A stretch of 64,000 nt of DNA from JAOPZW01 sp036379935 (lineage in GTDB: Bacteria > Actinomycetota > Thermoleophilia > Solirubrobacterales > Solirubrobacteraceae): the NCBI GenBank assembly GCA_036379935.1, contig DASVFT010000022.1:37910-101909 (forward strand), given 5' to 3'. The notes beneath the pieces are model-generated. The model did no database searches. It was not told the origin of the DNA and was given only the letters and a program-made list of their open reading frames with translations. Shown here piece after piece: positions 22,607 through 34,500 of this stretch (position 1 is the first letter of the stretch; every line of letters begins with the position of its first letter). The translations under genes were made by a program, and so were the position numbers.

Positions 22607-24397
22607 ATGCGCATGACCGGCCGCAGGCGGAGCCGGGCCGTGGCCGTCATCGTGGCGGGCCTCGTCGCCGCGGCCGCCGCCGGAGCGGCGGACCTGACGG
22701 GACTCCTGCCCGGCCTCGAGCAGGAGTCGATCGTGCAGCGCTTCGAGCGCCGCGACGTGCGCCCGGCGCCCAACATGCTCGTCGTCGGCATCGACGACAA
22801 GACGTTCTCCGACCTGGACCTGCACTGGCCGTTCCCCCGTCGCTACCACGCACAGGCGATCGACCGCCTGCGCCGCGACGGGGCGCGGGTGATCGTCTAC
22901 GACGTGCAGTTCACCGAGCAGACGACGCTCCGCGACGACAACGCGCTCATCGAGGCGGTCGACCGGGCGCGCAACGTGGTCCTCGCCACGGCCGAGACCG
23001 ACGAGCGCGGGAACACCAACGTCCTCGGTGGCCCCGACGTCCTCAACAGCATCGGCGCCCAGGCGGCGGCCAGCAACCTGCCCGAGGGCCGCGGCGGCGT
23101 CCTCCAGCGCTTCGAGCACACGCACGCGGGGCTGCCCACGCTGGCCACGGTGGCGGCGGGCCTGGTCGGGCGCGCGCCGCCCCGGTCGGCCTACGAGAAG
23201 GGCGGCGCCTGGATCGACTTCCACGGTCCTCCGAAGACCATCGACACCGTCTCGTTCTCCGACCTGGTCCACGGGCGCGTGGACCCCGCGCGCGTGCGCG
23301 GGCGCGTCGTCGTCGTCGGGGCGACGTCGCCGACGCTCCAGGACGTCCATCCCACGCCGACCGGCGACCGCCTCATGCCCGGACCGGAGATCGAGGCCAA
23401 CGCGATCGACACCGCCATTCGCGGCCTGCCCCTGCGCGGCACCTCCAAGTGGCCGGGCCTCCTGCTCGCGCTGGCCCTCGGGTTCCTGCCCGCCCTCCTC
23501 AGCCTGGGCCTGCGCGCGCTCGTCGCCGCCATCGTCGCGCCCGCCATCGGCGTCGTCTTCCTGCTCATCTCGCAGTACGCCTTCGACCACGGGCGGATCC
23601 TGCCCGTCGCCGTGCCGCTGTTCGCGCTGTCGCTGGGCACGGCGAGCACGATCTCGGCCGGATACGTGGCCGAGCGCCGCGAGCGCCATCAGGTCTCGCG
23701 CCGCAACGAGGAGCTCGAGGAGGCGGTGCGCGAGCGCACGGCGGAGCTGCGCCAGACGCAGCTGGAGGTCATCCACCGGCTCGCCCACGCCACCGAGTCA
23801 CGCGACCAGGAGACCGGGCTGCACCTGGAGCGCATCAGCCGCATGTGCGAGCGCGTCGGGCTCGCGATGGGCCTGACCCCGACCGAGGCCGAGACGCTGC
23901 GCAACGCCAGCCTGCTGCACGATGTCGGCAAGATCGGCATCCCCGACGCGGTGCTCCTGCAGCCGGGGGCGCTGTCGGCCGACGACCGCGAGCTGATGCG
24001 CCGCCACACGGAGGTGGGCGGGGCGATCCTCTCCGGCTCGAGCTCGCCGGTCATGCGGATGGCCGAGGAGATCGCCCTGACCCACCACGAGCGCTGGGAC
24101 GGCAGCGGCTACCCGAACGGCCTGGCCGGCGAGTCGATCCCGCTGTCGGGACGCATCTGCGCGGTGTGCGACGTCTTCGACGCGCTGCTCTCCGACCGTC
24201 CCTACAAGGAGCCGTGGCCGTTGCACGAGGCGCTTGGCGAGCTGCGCCGCGAGCGCGGGCGCCACTTCGATCCCGCGGTCGTCGATGCCTTCCTGGGCAT
24301 CGTGGACGACCTCGATCCTGTGCTCCTTCAGCCTAGCCGCGCGCCCGCGCCAGCCGGTACGCCAGCGCCTCGAGCAACAGCTCCTCGGTCGGGTTGA
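22607..24397 (+). CDS. CHASE2 sensor fused to HD-GYP phosphodiesterase
   Basis: The 596-residue protein has an N-terminal helix (residues 11-31), an extracytoplasmic CHASE2 domain at about 45-280 (MLVVGIDDKTFSDL, WPFPRRYHAQAIDRLRRDGARVIVYDVQF, GRVVVVGATSPTLQDVHPTP), three transmembrane helices at about 283-350, a short coiled coil, and HD-GYP at about 385-565 (LLHDVGKIGIPDAVLL, RRHTEVGGAIL, THHERWDGSGYPNG). All HD-GYP metal and GYP residues are present, so it should hydrolyse cyclic di-GMP in the cytoplasm in response to an outside signal, possibly via the adjacent FecR-like proteins. The 3' end overlaps holB by 65 bp, convergently. Confidence 0.88.
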   Translation: MRMTGRRRSRAVAVIVAGLVAAAAAGAADLTGLLPGLEQESIVQRFERRDVRPAPNMLVVGIDDKTFSDLDLHWPFPRRYHAQAIDRLRRDGARVIVYDVQFTEQTTLRDDNALIEAVDRARNVVLATAETDERGNTNVLGGPDVLNSIGAQAAASNLPEGRGGVLQRFEHTHAGLPTLATVAAGLVGRAPPRSAYEKGGAWIDFHGPPKTIDTVSFSDLVHGRVDPARVRGRVVVVGATSPTLQDVHPTPTGDRLMPGPEIEANAIDTAIRGLPLRGTSKWPGLLLALALGFLPALLSLGLRALVAAIVAPAIGVVFLLISQYAFDHGRILPVAVPLFALSLGTASTISAGYVAERRERHQVSRRNEELEEAVRERTAELRQTQLEVIHRLAHATESRDQETGLHLERISRMCERVGLAMGLTPTEAETLRNASLLHDVGKIGIPDAVLLQPGALSADDRELMRRHTEVGGAILSGSSSPVMRMAEEIALTHHERWDGSGYPNGLAGESIPLSGRICAVCDVFDALLSDRPYKEPWPLHEALGELRRERGRHFDPAVVDAFLGIVDDLDPVLLQPSRAPAPAGTPAPRATAPRSG

Positions 24398-25433
24398 GGA
24401 TCAGGTTGGCGCGCGCGTCGTCGACGAGCTCGACCGCCGCGCGCAGCCGGTGCACGTCGGAGCGGTCGGCGTCCTCGCGCAGCGCGTCGAGGCAATCGAC
24501 GGCATGGACGACCTCGAGGGCCTCGTCGGCCACCGCGGCCACGTCGCGATACCACAGGCCCGCGAGCTGGAGCGCCTGGTCCAGCGCGCCCGCGCGGGCG
24601 CGGCGAGCGGAGCGCCTGGCGGCCTCGGCCCCCTCGCGCTCGGCGCGCTTGCGGTCGCGCGGCGGGAGGTACTCGAGCTCGCTGGCGACGCGCTCCTCGA
24701 CGGTGCGCTGGGCCGTGTCGCCCAGCGCCTTGGCCCGCGCGAGGACCTCGAGCCACGGCCGTCCCGCGAGCTGGCCGTGCAGCGCGGCGCGGGCGTAGGC
24801 CTCGGCGCTGGCCCTCAGCTCCGGACCGTCGCCGTACGCGAGCCCCCGGGCGCGCTCGGCGTCGCCGAGGCTCAGGCGCGCGCACGCGCGCGCGGTGAGC
24901 TCGTGGATCCCCGTAAGCCGCGCGGCCAGCTCGTCGGCGCCGGGGGCGTCGAAGCGCACGTGCTGGCAGCGCGAGGCGATGGTGGGCAGGATCTCGCCCG
25001 GGCGGTCGGAGAGCAGCACGAGGTGGGCGAAGGCCGCGGGCTCCTCGAGCGTCTTGAGCATCCGGTTGGCCGCCTGGTCGTTCATGGTCTCGGCGCGCTC
25101 GATGACGAAGACGCGCCGCTGGGCCTCGAACGGGGTGCGCGACGCGGCGGCGACCACCGGCTCGTCGATGTCGGAGACGAGCATCTCGGCGGCGCCGCTG
25201 GGCGTGACCCAGGTGAGATCGGGATGCACGCCATGCTCCACGCGCGCGCGCGCGGAGTCCGGATCCCGCGCGCCGTCGCTCAGCAGCGCGGCCGCGAAGG
25301 CGCGCGCGACGGTCGCCTTGCCCGAGCCCGCCGGGCCGTGGAAGAGGTAGGCGTGGCTGGGGTTGCCGTCCGGCGGCAGCGCCGGGGTGAGCACGGCGCG
25401 GGCGTGGGGGTGGCGTTCGGTCCCGGGGAGCAC
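24333..25433 (-). CDS. holB: DNA polymerase III delta-prime subunit
   Basis: The 366-residue protein has a Walker A-like FHGPAGSGKATVARAFA near residue 30, ERAETMNDQAANRMLKTLEEP near 115 and the SRC motif with arginine finger in TIASRCQHVRF near 150, then a helical clamp-loader C terminus. It opens the sliding clamp as part of the clamp-loader complex. The usual zinc Cys cluster is not evident. It starts with GTG at 25433, 7 nt after TAGCCT on the minus strand, and is divergent from tmk across 18 bp, a common pairing. Confidence 0.88.
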   Translation of the reverse strand: MLPGTERHPHARAVLTPALPPDGNPSHAYLFHGPAGSGKATVARAFAAALLSDGARDPDSARARVEHGVHPDLTWVTPSGAAEMLVSDIDEPVVAAASRTPFEAQRRVFVIERAETMNDQAANRMLKTLEEPAAFAHLVLLSDRPGEILPTIASRCQHVRFDAPGADELAARLTGIHELTARACARLSLGDAERARGLAYGDGPELRASAEAYARAALHGQLAGRPWLEVLARAKALGDTAQRTVEERVASELEYLPPRDRKRAEREGAEAARRSARRARAGALDQALQLAGLWYRDVAAVADEALEVVHAVDCLDALREDADRSDVHRLRAAVELVDDARANLILNPTEELLLEALAYRLARARG

Positions 25434-25446
25434 CTCTGGAAGGCTA
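25434..25446 (-). promoter_or_regulatory. Leaderless-type -10 element of holB (TAGCCT, 7 nt to GTG)
   Basis: TAGCCT at 25446-25441 fills most of the 18-bp space between the divergent holB and tmk starts. Confidence 0.5.
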
Positions 25447-25451
25447 CGGCC

Positions 25452-26069
25452 ATGCGCGGGCGGCTCATCACCATCGAGGGCCTCGACGGAGCGGGCAAGA
25501 CGACGCTGGCCGAGGGACTGGCCGGCGCGCTGCGCGGCGAGGGACGCCAGGTCGCGCTGCTGCGCGAGCCCGGCGGCGTCGAGCTGTCCGAGCGGATCCG
25601 CGCGCTGGTCAAGGATCCGGCGCTTGCCGTGGACCCACGCGCCGAGGCGCTGCTCTACGCGGCCGCGCGCGCGCAGCTCGTGGCCGAGCGCGTGGGCCCG
25701 GCGCTGGAGGCGGGGACGTGGGTGCTGCTCGATCGCTTCGTCGACTCCTCGCTGGCCTACCAGGGCGCGGGGCGAGGGCTGGGCATCGAGGCGGTCCGCG
25801 AGGTCAACCGCTTCGCCACCGGCGGCCTTGCGCCCGACCGCACGCTCCTGCTGCGCGTCGACGGCGGCACGCGGGCCACGCGCCAGGCGGTGCGAGGCGA
25901 GGCACCCGACCGGCTCGAGCGCGAGGGCGACGGCTTCTTCGAGGCCATCGCCGGCGCCTACGACGAGCTCGCCGCCGCGGAGCCGGAGCGCTTCCGCGTG
26001 CTCGACGCCGGCCTGGGGCCGGAGGCGGTGCTCGCGGCCGCCCTCGCCGCGCTGTCCGATCTCGCGTAG
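25452..26069 (+). CDS. tmk: Thymidylate kinase
   Basis: The 205-residue protein carries P-loop EGLDGAGKTT (residues 8-17), LLREPGG, the DRF-type motif LLDRFVDSSLAYQG and a lid segment RLEREGDGFF. It phosphorylates dTMP to dTDP for DNA synthesis in the cytoplasm. Length fits the family. The arrangement with divergent holB links two replication functions. Confidence 0.93.
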   Translation: MRGRLITIEGLDGAGKTTLAEGLAGALRGEGRQVALLREPGGVELSERIRALVKDPALAVDPRAEALLYAAARAQLVAERVGPALEAGTWVLLDRFVDSSLAYQGAGRGLGIEAVREVNRFATGGLAPDRTLLLRVDGGTRATRQAVRGEAPDRLEREGDGFFEAIAGAYDELAAAEPERFRVLDAGLGPEAVLAAALAALSDLA

Positions 26070-26097
26070 GCCGGTGTCATCCCTACGGGGCGTGGGT

Positions 26098-27678
26098 ATG
26101 GGCACCTTCGCCATGAGGAGCGTGCTGCTGGTCCTGGCCATCGCCTGCCTGGGTGCGGGCGCGACGTGTGCCGTGGCGGTGGCGGCCGCCGAGCCGCCGC
26201 CGGGAGCGTCGATCTCCGAGTCACTCCAGTACGTCGGGCGCGTGCCGGACTCCGCCGCGATCGTCGAGGGCAAGTTCGATCGCGTCCGCGGCCGCGACGT
26301 GCTCGTCACCACCGGCCGCTACGGCTTTCGCACCTACGACGTGTCCGATCCGACCCGGCCCGAGCTGCTGGGCAGCTTCCAGCCTCCCGAGGTTCTCGGC
26401 CCGAACGGCTACTGGCAGGACGAGGACATGGAGCTCGACGTCAAGCGCAAGCTCATCATCGGCGCGCTGGACCCGCGCCACGACGACGTCGACCAGACGA
26501 GCTGTCCGGGCATCGGCACGCTGAGCGCCAAGACGCGCAACCCGAGGTGCCGGTCGGGCTTCTACGTCATCTCCTACGCCGACCCGGCGCACCTCGAGCA
26601 GGTGGGCGACTTCGTCGAGCTGCCGGTGGGGCACACGACGAGCTGCATCGAAGGTTGCCGCTACGTGTGGACGGGCGGGCCGGCGCGCCGCGACGACCTC
26701 GCCGACCTCGGGCCGTTCACCCCCGGCGGCCGCGGCGACGGGCGCCCGATCTGGGTCACCGACCTGCGCGACCCCGAGCATCCGAAGACCTTCCCCAACC
26801 CGATCGACCTCGGTCGCAACGACGGACTGACCGACTACTCGCATGACGTCGACGTCGACGGCGAGGGCTTTGCCTGGGTCAGCGGGCGCGGCGGCTTGAC
26901 GGGCTACGCGACGCGCGGCCGGTGGCGCGATCCGCGCACCGACACATGGCGTCGCGCCAAGCCGTGGGACCCGGTGCTCGTGGCCGGCGGCGGCCTGCCC
27001 GGCGGCGACGACGGCGTCGCCCAGCCGCAGACCGACTTCATCCACAACTCGACGCGGCCGGTCGGCAGTCGCGTGCGCGCGGCCGGCGTGCCCAGGGGCA
27101 ACGTCGTGCTGATGACCGAGGAGGACTTCACCGAGCCCTGCGACCAGGGCGGGCGCATCGTGGCGGCGGACATCACGAGCTCGCTCGGCGGCGAGGGGGC
27201 GGCCAACTCGACGCCCGAGCACCCGTTCCGGATGACCGCGCTCGACTCGTTCCATCCGGCGCGCAACGCGACGAGCTCCTCGGCGCCCATCACCGAATGC
27301 TCGGCGCACTACTTCGAGCTCGCGGGGTCGACGCTGGCCGCCGCGTGGTACGGCGAGGGGCTGCGCGTCGTCGACGCCTCGGACGCGCGCAACCTGCGCC
27401 AGGTGGGCTACTACTTCGTGACGGGGACCGACGCCGCCGCCAATCCGAGCTCGCTGTCGTGGGACACGGCGTGGCACGGCGACCTCGTCTTTCTCTTCGA
27501 CATGGCGCGCGGGATCGAGATCCTGCGGCTCAAGGGCGGCGGCCCGCACCACGCCGCGCGGCTGGCCACGGTGAGAGAGCCACGCGCGCGACGCCCCGAT
27601 CGCCTGGCGGTCCTGCCGGTGCGCGCGTCGACGGGAGCCGGAGCGCTCATCTGCCCGCTGTTCGTGACGCCCAGCTGA
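26098..27678 (+). CDS. Secreted LVIVD/beta-propeller-like protein
   Basis: The 526-residue protein has a signal peptide (MRSVLLVLAIACLGAGATCAVAVAAAE), then repeats of the LVIVD kind: RDVLVTTGRYGFRTYDVSDPTRPELLGSF near residue 70, GFYVISYADPAHLEQVGDF near 165 and AAWYGEGLRVVDASDARNLRQVGYYF near 425. These should form a beta-propeller outside the cell. Paired cysteines (SCPG, TTSCIEGC) suggest disulphides. Partner or ligand unknown. ATG at 26098 is used; ATG at 26113 would also leave a complete signal peptide. Confidence 0.65.
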   Translation: MGTFAMRSVLLVLAIACLGAGATCAVAVAAAEPPPGASISESLQYVGRVPDSAAIVEGKFDRVRGRDVLVTTGRYGFRTYDVSDPTRPELLGSFQPPEVLGPNGYWQDEDMELDVKRKLIIGALDPRHDDVDQTSCPGIGTLSAKTRNPRCRSGFYVISYADPAHLEQVGDFVELPVGHTTSCIEGCRYVWTGGPARRDDLADLGPFTPGGRGDGRPIWVTDLRDPEHPKTFPNPIDLGRNDGLTDYSHDVDVDGEGFAWVSGRGGLTGYATRGRWRDPRTDTWRRAKPWDPVLVAGGGLPGGDDGVAQPQTDFIHNSTRPVGSRVRAAGVPRGNVVLMTEEDFTEPCDQGGRIVAADITSSLGGEGAANSTPEHPFRMTALDSFHPARNATSSSAPITECSAHYFELAGSTLAAAWYGEGLRVVDASDARNLRQVGYYFVTGTDAAANPSSLSWDTAWHGDLVFLFDMARGIEILRLKGGGPHHAARLATVREPRARRPDRLAVLPVRASTGAGALICPLFVTPS

Positions 27679-27687
27679 CGAGCCTTC

Positions 27688-27700
27688 TAGCATCGGGGCC
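27688..27700 (+). promoter_or_regulatory. Leaderless-type -10 element (TAGCAT, 7 nt to GTG)
   Basis: TAGCAT at 27688-27693, between the LVIVD gene stop and the GTG at 27701. Confidence 0.45.
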
Positions 27701-27907
27701 GTGATCGCCGTCTCCTCATCGTCCGTCGCCGGCATCGTCGTGCTCGGCGCGCTCGTCGTCGGGCTGCTCGCGCTCTGGGCGGTCGCGCGCTGGTGGGCGT
27801 GGGAGCCGCGCTGGCTCGTGCGCTGGCGTCACGCCACGGCCGAGGCCGGCTGGCGGACCAGCGCGGCGTGGGCCGAGTTCACGGACTGGCTCCGGCTCGG
27901 GCGGTAG
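27701..27907 (+). CDS. Small single-pass membrane protein
   Basis: The 68-residue product has one transmembrane helix (SVAGIVVLGALVVGLLALWAVARWW, residues 7-32) and a basic/aromatic cytoplasmic part (WEPRWLVRWRHATAEAGWRTSAAWAEFTDWLRLGR) that could lie as an amphipathic helix on the membrane. Leaderless-type start. About 234 bp of gene-free DNA follow before nrdJ. Function unknown. Confidence 0.55.
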   Translation: MIAVSSSSVAGIVVLGALVVGLLALWAVARWWAWEPRWLVRWRHATAEAGWRTSAAWAEFTDWLRLGR

Positions 27908-28141
27908 CTCGCGAGAGCCGCGCGTCGGCCGCGCGCCGTCGGGCGAGCGCCCGCAACCTGTCGGGACGGCTCGGCGAGGCGACCGGCGCCGCCGGCCGCA
28001 GTACCCTAGGAGGAGCACCTCTGCACGCGTTCGCGCCGCCGTTCCGTCCGCCCCACAGCGGATGATCCAGGGTCCGCCCTAAACCCCCGAACGGACACCG
28101 CAAACACCGCGAAAAGCGCGGCGGAAGAGGAGCAGAGTCGA

Positions 28142-31177
<3,036 letters not shown>

Positions 31178-31207
31178 CCGCGGCTTACGAGGACGCGCTG
31201 ACACACT

Positions 31208-31948
31208 GTGTGTGTGGGCGCTGATGAGGGGTACTTCGGCGAGCGCGTCGCGGCACGCTACGACGCGCGCTCGGCCGACATGTTCGATGCAGCCGTGGTC
31301 GGGCCGGCCGTCGCCAGGCTCGCTGAGCTTGCCGGTGACGGTGGGGCGCTGGAGTTCGCGATCGGTACGGGCCGGATCGCGCTGCCGCTCGCCGAGCGCG
31401 GGGTGCGCGTAGCCGGCATCGACAACTCCGAGGCCATGCTGGCCCGCCTGCGCGAGAAGCCGGGAGCCGAGCGGATCGAGGCCGTGCTCGGTGACATGGC
31501 CGCGACGCGCGTAGACGGCGACTTCTCGCTCGTCTATCTGGTCTTCAACACCATCTTCAACATGATCACGCAGGATGGGCAGGTTGCCTGCTTCGAGAAC
31601 GCTGCGGCGCATCTGGGCAGCGGCGGGCGGTTCGTGATCGAGACGCTCGTCCCGGAACTGCAACGGCTGCCGCTGGGTCAGACCGTCCTGCCGTGGCGGG
31701 CCGACCCCGGTGGGATGTCCTACTCCGTCTACGACGTCGTCACCCAGCGACTGAGCGCCCAGCACTACCATCTCGAGGACGACCGCGTCCATGCCAGTCC
31801 GACGGAGATGCGCTACGCGTGGCCCGCCGAGCTGGACCTGATGGCGCGCCTGGCCGGGATGCGCCTGGAGCACCGGTGGGCGGGCTGGGACCGCGAGCCG
31901 TTCACCGCACTGAGCCCCTCGCACGTCTCGGTCTACGCCAAGCCGTAA
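31208..31948 (+). CDS. Class I SAM-dependent methyltransferase
   Basis: The 246-residue protein has the Rossmann methyltransferase pattern: motif I LEFAIGTGRIALPLAERG (about residues 48-65), acidic end of strand 2 VAGIDNSEAML, GDMAATRVDGDFSLVYLVFN and GGRFVIETLVP. The substrate is unknown. GTG at 31208 and GTG at 31214 are both possible starts. The start region carries ACACACTGTGTGTGT, an imperfect palindrome that could be an operator. It lies 30 bp after nrdJ and may be cotranscribed. Confidence 0.78.
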   Translation: MCVGADEGYFGERVAARYDARSADMFDAAVVGPAVARLAELAGDGGALEFAIGTGRIALPLAERGVRVAGIDNSEAMLARLREKPGAERIEAVLGDMAATRVDGDFSLVYLVFNTIFNMITQDGQVACFENAAAHLGSGGRFVIETLVPELQRLPLGQTVLPWRADPGGMSYSVYDVVTQRLSAQHYHLEDDRVHASPTEMRYAWPAELDLMARLAGMRLEHRWAGWDREPFTALSPSHVSVYAKP

Positions 31949-31961
31949 ATCGACCGCGCGG

Positions 31962-32225
31962 CTAAGGAGCCAGGTCCGTCTCGACTTCGAAGCAGCGCTC
32001 CACAGGCAGCCCGAGCGCCTCGGCGTGAGCCAGCACGCTCTGCTGATCGGGCGACTCGTAGAGGCAGAACGCCTTGAGGCCGTCGTCGGTGCGAACGACG
32101 TGGGTGTGCTCCCACGCGATCTGCGGGAAGCGCGCAAGCCTGATCTCGGTGGAGTGGGCGGCAATGCGATCGAGGTCCTCGCGGGTGACGTCGCCGACGG
32201 TTCGCTCGAGGAGGTACCTGGGCAT
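31962..32225 (-). CDS. DUF4242-like small protein
   Basis: The 87-residue protein (MPRYLLERTVGDVTREDLDRIAAHSTEI, WEHTHVVRTDDGLKAFCLYE, VLAHAEALGLPV) fits the DUF4242 ferredoxin-like family, some members of which are annotated as nickel-binding. Conserved His and Cys (HTHVV, FCLYE) could bind a metal. It is divergent from the SARP-type regulator, with which DUF4242 genes often travel in actinobacteria, so the regulator may control it. Confidence 0.72.
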   Translation of the reverse strand: MPRYLLERTVGDVTREDLDRIAAHSTEIRLARFPQIAWEHTHVVRTDDGLKAFCLYESPDQQSVLAHAEALGLPVERCFEVETDLAP

Positions 32226-32270
32226 CAGCCCAGTCTCCCACGTGGGGTCGGAGTAAGATCGCCGACCGGC

Positions 32271-34106
32271 GTGAGCCTCGCCATCCGCCTGCTCGGCAAG
32301 CCGCAGATCGAGCGCGACGGGGTCCCCGTCGGGCCCCCGCGCGGGCGCAAGACGTGGGCGCTGTTGACCTACCTGCTGCTCTGCGAGCGCCCGCCTCCGC
32401 GCAGCCGCGTCGCCTCGCTGCTGTTCTCGGAAGCCGACGATCCATTGGGGGCCCTGCGCTGGAGCCTGGCCGACCTGCGCCGGACGCTCGGCGCGGCGGA
32501 TGCCGTCGCCGGCGACCCGCTCGAGCTGAAGCTTCCGCCGGGCGCCTCTGCCGACGTCATCGCCCTGACCGCCCCCGTCGCGGCCGTCGCCATTGCGCGC
32601 CTCGAAGATGAGCTGCTCAAGGGTGAGCTGCCCCAGGGCGAGCTGCTGGAGGGCATGGCCTTCCCCTCGAGCCCCGTCTTCGAGTCGTGGCTCGGCGTCA
32701 TGCGGCGCCACCTGGACGGGGCCGCCCGGGCCATGGCCCACGACGAGGCGCTCGAGCGCCTGGCGGCGGGCGATACGGCGCGCGCCACCGATCTCGCTGC
32801 CCACCTCGTTGCGCAGGACCCGCTCGATCAGGCCGGCCAGGAGCTGCTGATCCGCTGCCTGGCGCGCGCGGGTCGCCACCAGGCGGCCGAACGGCAGCTG
32901 GCCGAATGCGACGCGCTGTTCCGGCGCGAGCTGGGCGTTCCGCCGGGCCCCGAGCTGCGCAGCGCGGCCAGCGAAGCCGATGGCGCTGCGGAGCAGGCGG
33001 TCGGTGACAGCGATGCCGCGCTCGGTCAGCTCGAGGCGGGACAGGCCGCGCTCGACGCCGGCGCGGTCGAGCCGGGCGTGCAGATCCTCCGCGACGCGTG
33101 CGCCGAGGCGGCGGCCAGCGGGGATGCGTCGCTCGAGGCACGGGGCCTCGTCGCGCTCGGGTCGGCCCTGGTGCACGCGGTGCGCGGCCGCGACGAGGAG
33201 GGCGCCCTGCGCCTTCACGAGGCGCTGCGGCTGGCGGAGGGGTGCGGCGAGCGAGCCACCGCTGGGGCTGCGTGCCGGGAGCTCGGCTACATCGACGTCC
33301 AGGCCGGGCGCGGCCCCTCGGCCGGACGCTGGCTGACGCGCGCGACCGAGCTCGCGGAAGGAAACGAGGAGCTCTGCGCCGTGCTCGGCGTACGCGGCAT
33401 GGCGCTGTCCGACCGCGCTCACTATGGTGCCGCGCTCGACCTGCTGCACCGCTCGGTGGCCCGCGCCGAGCGCTGCAGTCGACGCCGGCAGGCCGCCTGG
33501 TCGCTGTCGCTGATTGCGCGCGTGCACCTCCTGCGGGGCGAGCTCTCGCTCGCGCTGCCTCCGCTCGAGGAAAGCCTCGCGCTCGTCGCCGCCGAGCGCT
33601 GGACGGCGTTCCGACCCTGGCCGGAAGCGCTGCGCGCGGAGGCTTCGCTGATGATGGGCCGCCCCGATCAGGCGGGCGAACGGCTCGACCATGCCTTCCG
33701 GCTCGCTTGCCGTCTCGGCGATCCGTGCTGGGAGGCGATGGGGGCGCGGCTGCTGGGCGTCCTCGCGGCTCGCGCGAACGACACCGCCAGGGCGCGCGAG
33801 CTCATGGCCGACGCGGTCGCTCGAGCGACCCGGGTCTCGGACGCCTACCAGTGGGTCCACGCGCACGTGCTCGACAGCTTGGCCGAGCTCGCCGTGGAGA
33901 CCGGTGCCGACGACGCGGCTCAGATCGTCGACAGGCTGGCCGAGCTGGCCGAGCGATGCGGCCTGCGCGAGCTCGTGGTGCGCGCCCACGTCCACCGCGG
34001 GCGGCTGGGTGTCTCAGGATCGTTCGACTCGGCGCGCCTGCTCGCCGCCGAGATCGACAACCCGATGCTCGACGCGCTCATCGCGGGGGCCGCCGTGCCC
34101 GCCTGA
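32271..34106 (+). CDS. SARP/BTAD-type transcriptional regulator with TPR-like C terminus
   Basis: The 611-residue protein opens with a winged-helix DNA-binding domain (SLAIRLLGKPQIERDGVPV, RKTWALLTYLLL, RVASLLF, GALRWSLADLRRTLG), followed by a bacterial transcriptional activator domain at about 115-240 (QDPLDQAGQELLIRCLARAGRHQAAERQL, FRRELGVPPGPELR). The remaining 370 residues are TPR-like helical repeats. No NB-ARC ATPase is present. GTG at 32271 is 11 nt after TAAGAT. It sits between a divergent DUF4242 gene and a tautomerase gene. Confidence 0.85.
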   Translation: MSLAIRLLGKPQIERDGVPVGPPRGRKTWALLTYLLLCERPPPRSRVASLLFSEADDPLGALRWSLADLRRTLGAADAVAGDPLELKLPPGASADVIALTAPVAAVAIARLEDELLKGELPQGELLEGMAFPSSPVFESWLGVMRRHLDGAARAMAHDEALERLAAGDTARATDLAAHLVAQDPLDQAGQELLIRCLARAGRHQAAERQLAECDALFRRELGVPPGPELRSAASEADGAAEQAVGDSDAALGQLEAGQAALDAGAVEPGVQILRDACAEAAASGDASLEARGLVALGSALVHAVRGRDEEGALRLHEALRLAEGCGERATAGAACRELGYIDVQAGRGPSAGRWLTRATELAEGNEELCAVLGVRGMALSDRAHYGAALDLLHRSVARAERCSRRRQAAWSLSLIARVHLLRGELSLALPPLEESLALVAAERWTAFRPWPEALRAEASLMMGRPDQAGERLDHAFRLACRLGDPCWEAMGARLLGVLAARANDTARARELMADAVARATRVSDAYQWVHAHVLDSLAELAVETGADDAAQIVDRLAELAERCGLRELVVRAHVHRGRLGVSGSFDSARLLAAEIDNPMLDALIAGAAVPA

Positions 34107-34172
34107 CCTCACACGCTCGCTCACACGGTCCTGTCGTTGGCTGACCTCGTCCACCAACGAAGGAGCCCGCAG

Positions 34173-34403
34173 ATGCCGTACATCAACTGCCGTGTGATGG
34201 AGGGCGTGCTCTCCGATGACCAGAAGGCGGAGATCGCCGAGCAGTTCACCGAGACGATCGCGTCGGTCGCCGGTGAGCCCGTTCGCGGCCTGACGTGGGT
34301 TGTGATCGACGACATGGCGAGCGGCCACCTGACGATCGGCGGCCGCCCGATCACGACCGAGGGGGTCAAGGAGGTCCTGTCCGGGGCGCCAGCGGGGGCG
34401 TGA
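34173..34403 (+). CDS. 4-oxalocrotonate tautomerase-like enzyme
   Basis: The 76-residue product starts Met-Pro (MPYINCRVMEGVLSDDQKAEI), so after Met removal Pro1 can act as the catalytic base of this superfamily. GLTWVVIDDMASGHLTIGGRPI completes the beta-alpha-beta fold. It would act as a small oligomer on enol/keto substrates. The start at 34173, not the earlier in-frame TTG at 34137, is fixed by Pro1 and by GAAGGAG 7-13 nt upstream. Confidence 0.85.
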   Translation: MPYINCRVMEGVLSDDQKAEIAEQFTETIASVAGEPVRGLTWVVIDDMASGHLTIGGRPITTEGVKEVLSGAPAGA

Positions 34404-34500
34404 CAGGCCGACCGGCCGAGGCGGCGCGCCGAGCGTCGTCTCGGCCGGTCGGTGGGGGGCGTGGCGGGAGTCGTCGCCCTCGAAGCGGCAGGATGCCGGC

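Noticed and set aside
27908..28141. B12 riboswitch or NrdR boxes controlling nrdJ
   Set aside because: No B12 box or NrdR-like palindrome could be recognised; only short hairpins and a ribosome-binding site are seen.
34137..34172. Earlier TTG start for the tautomerase
   Set aside because: It would bury the catalytic Pro1; the ATG at 34173 has a good ribosome-binding site and places Pro second.
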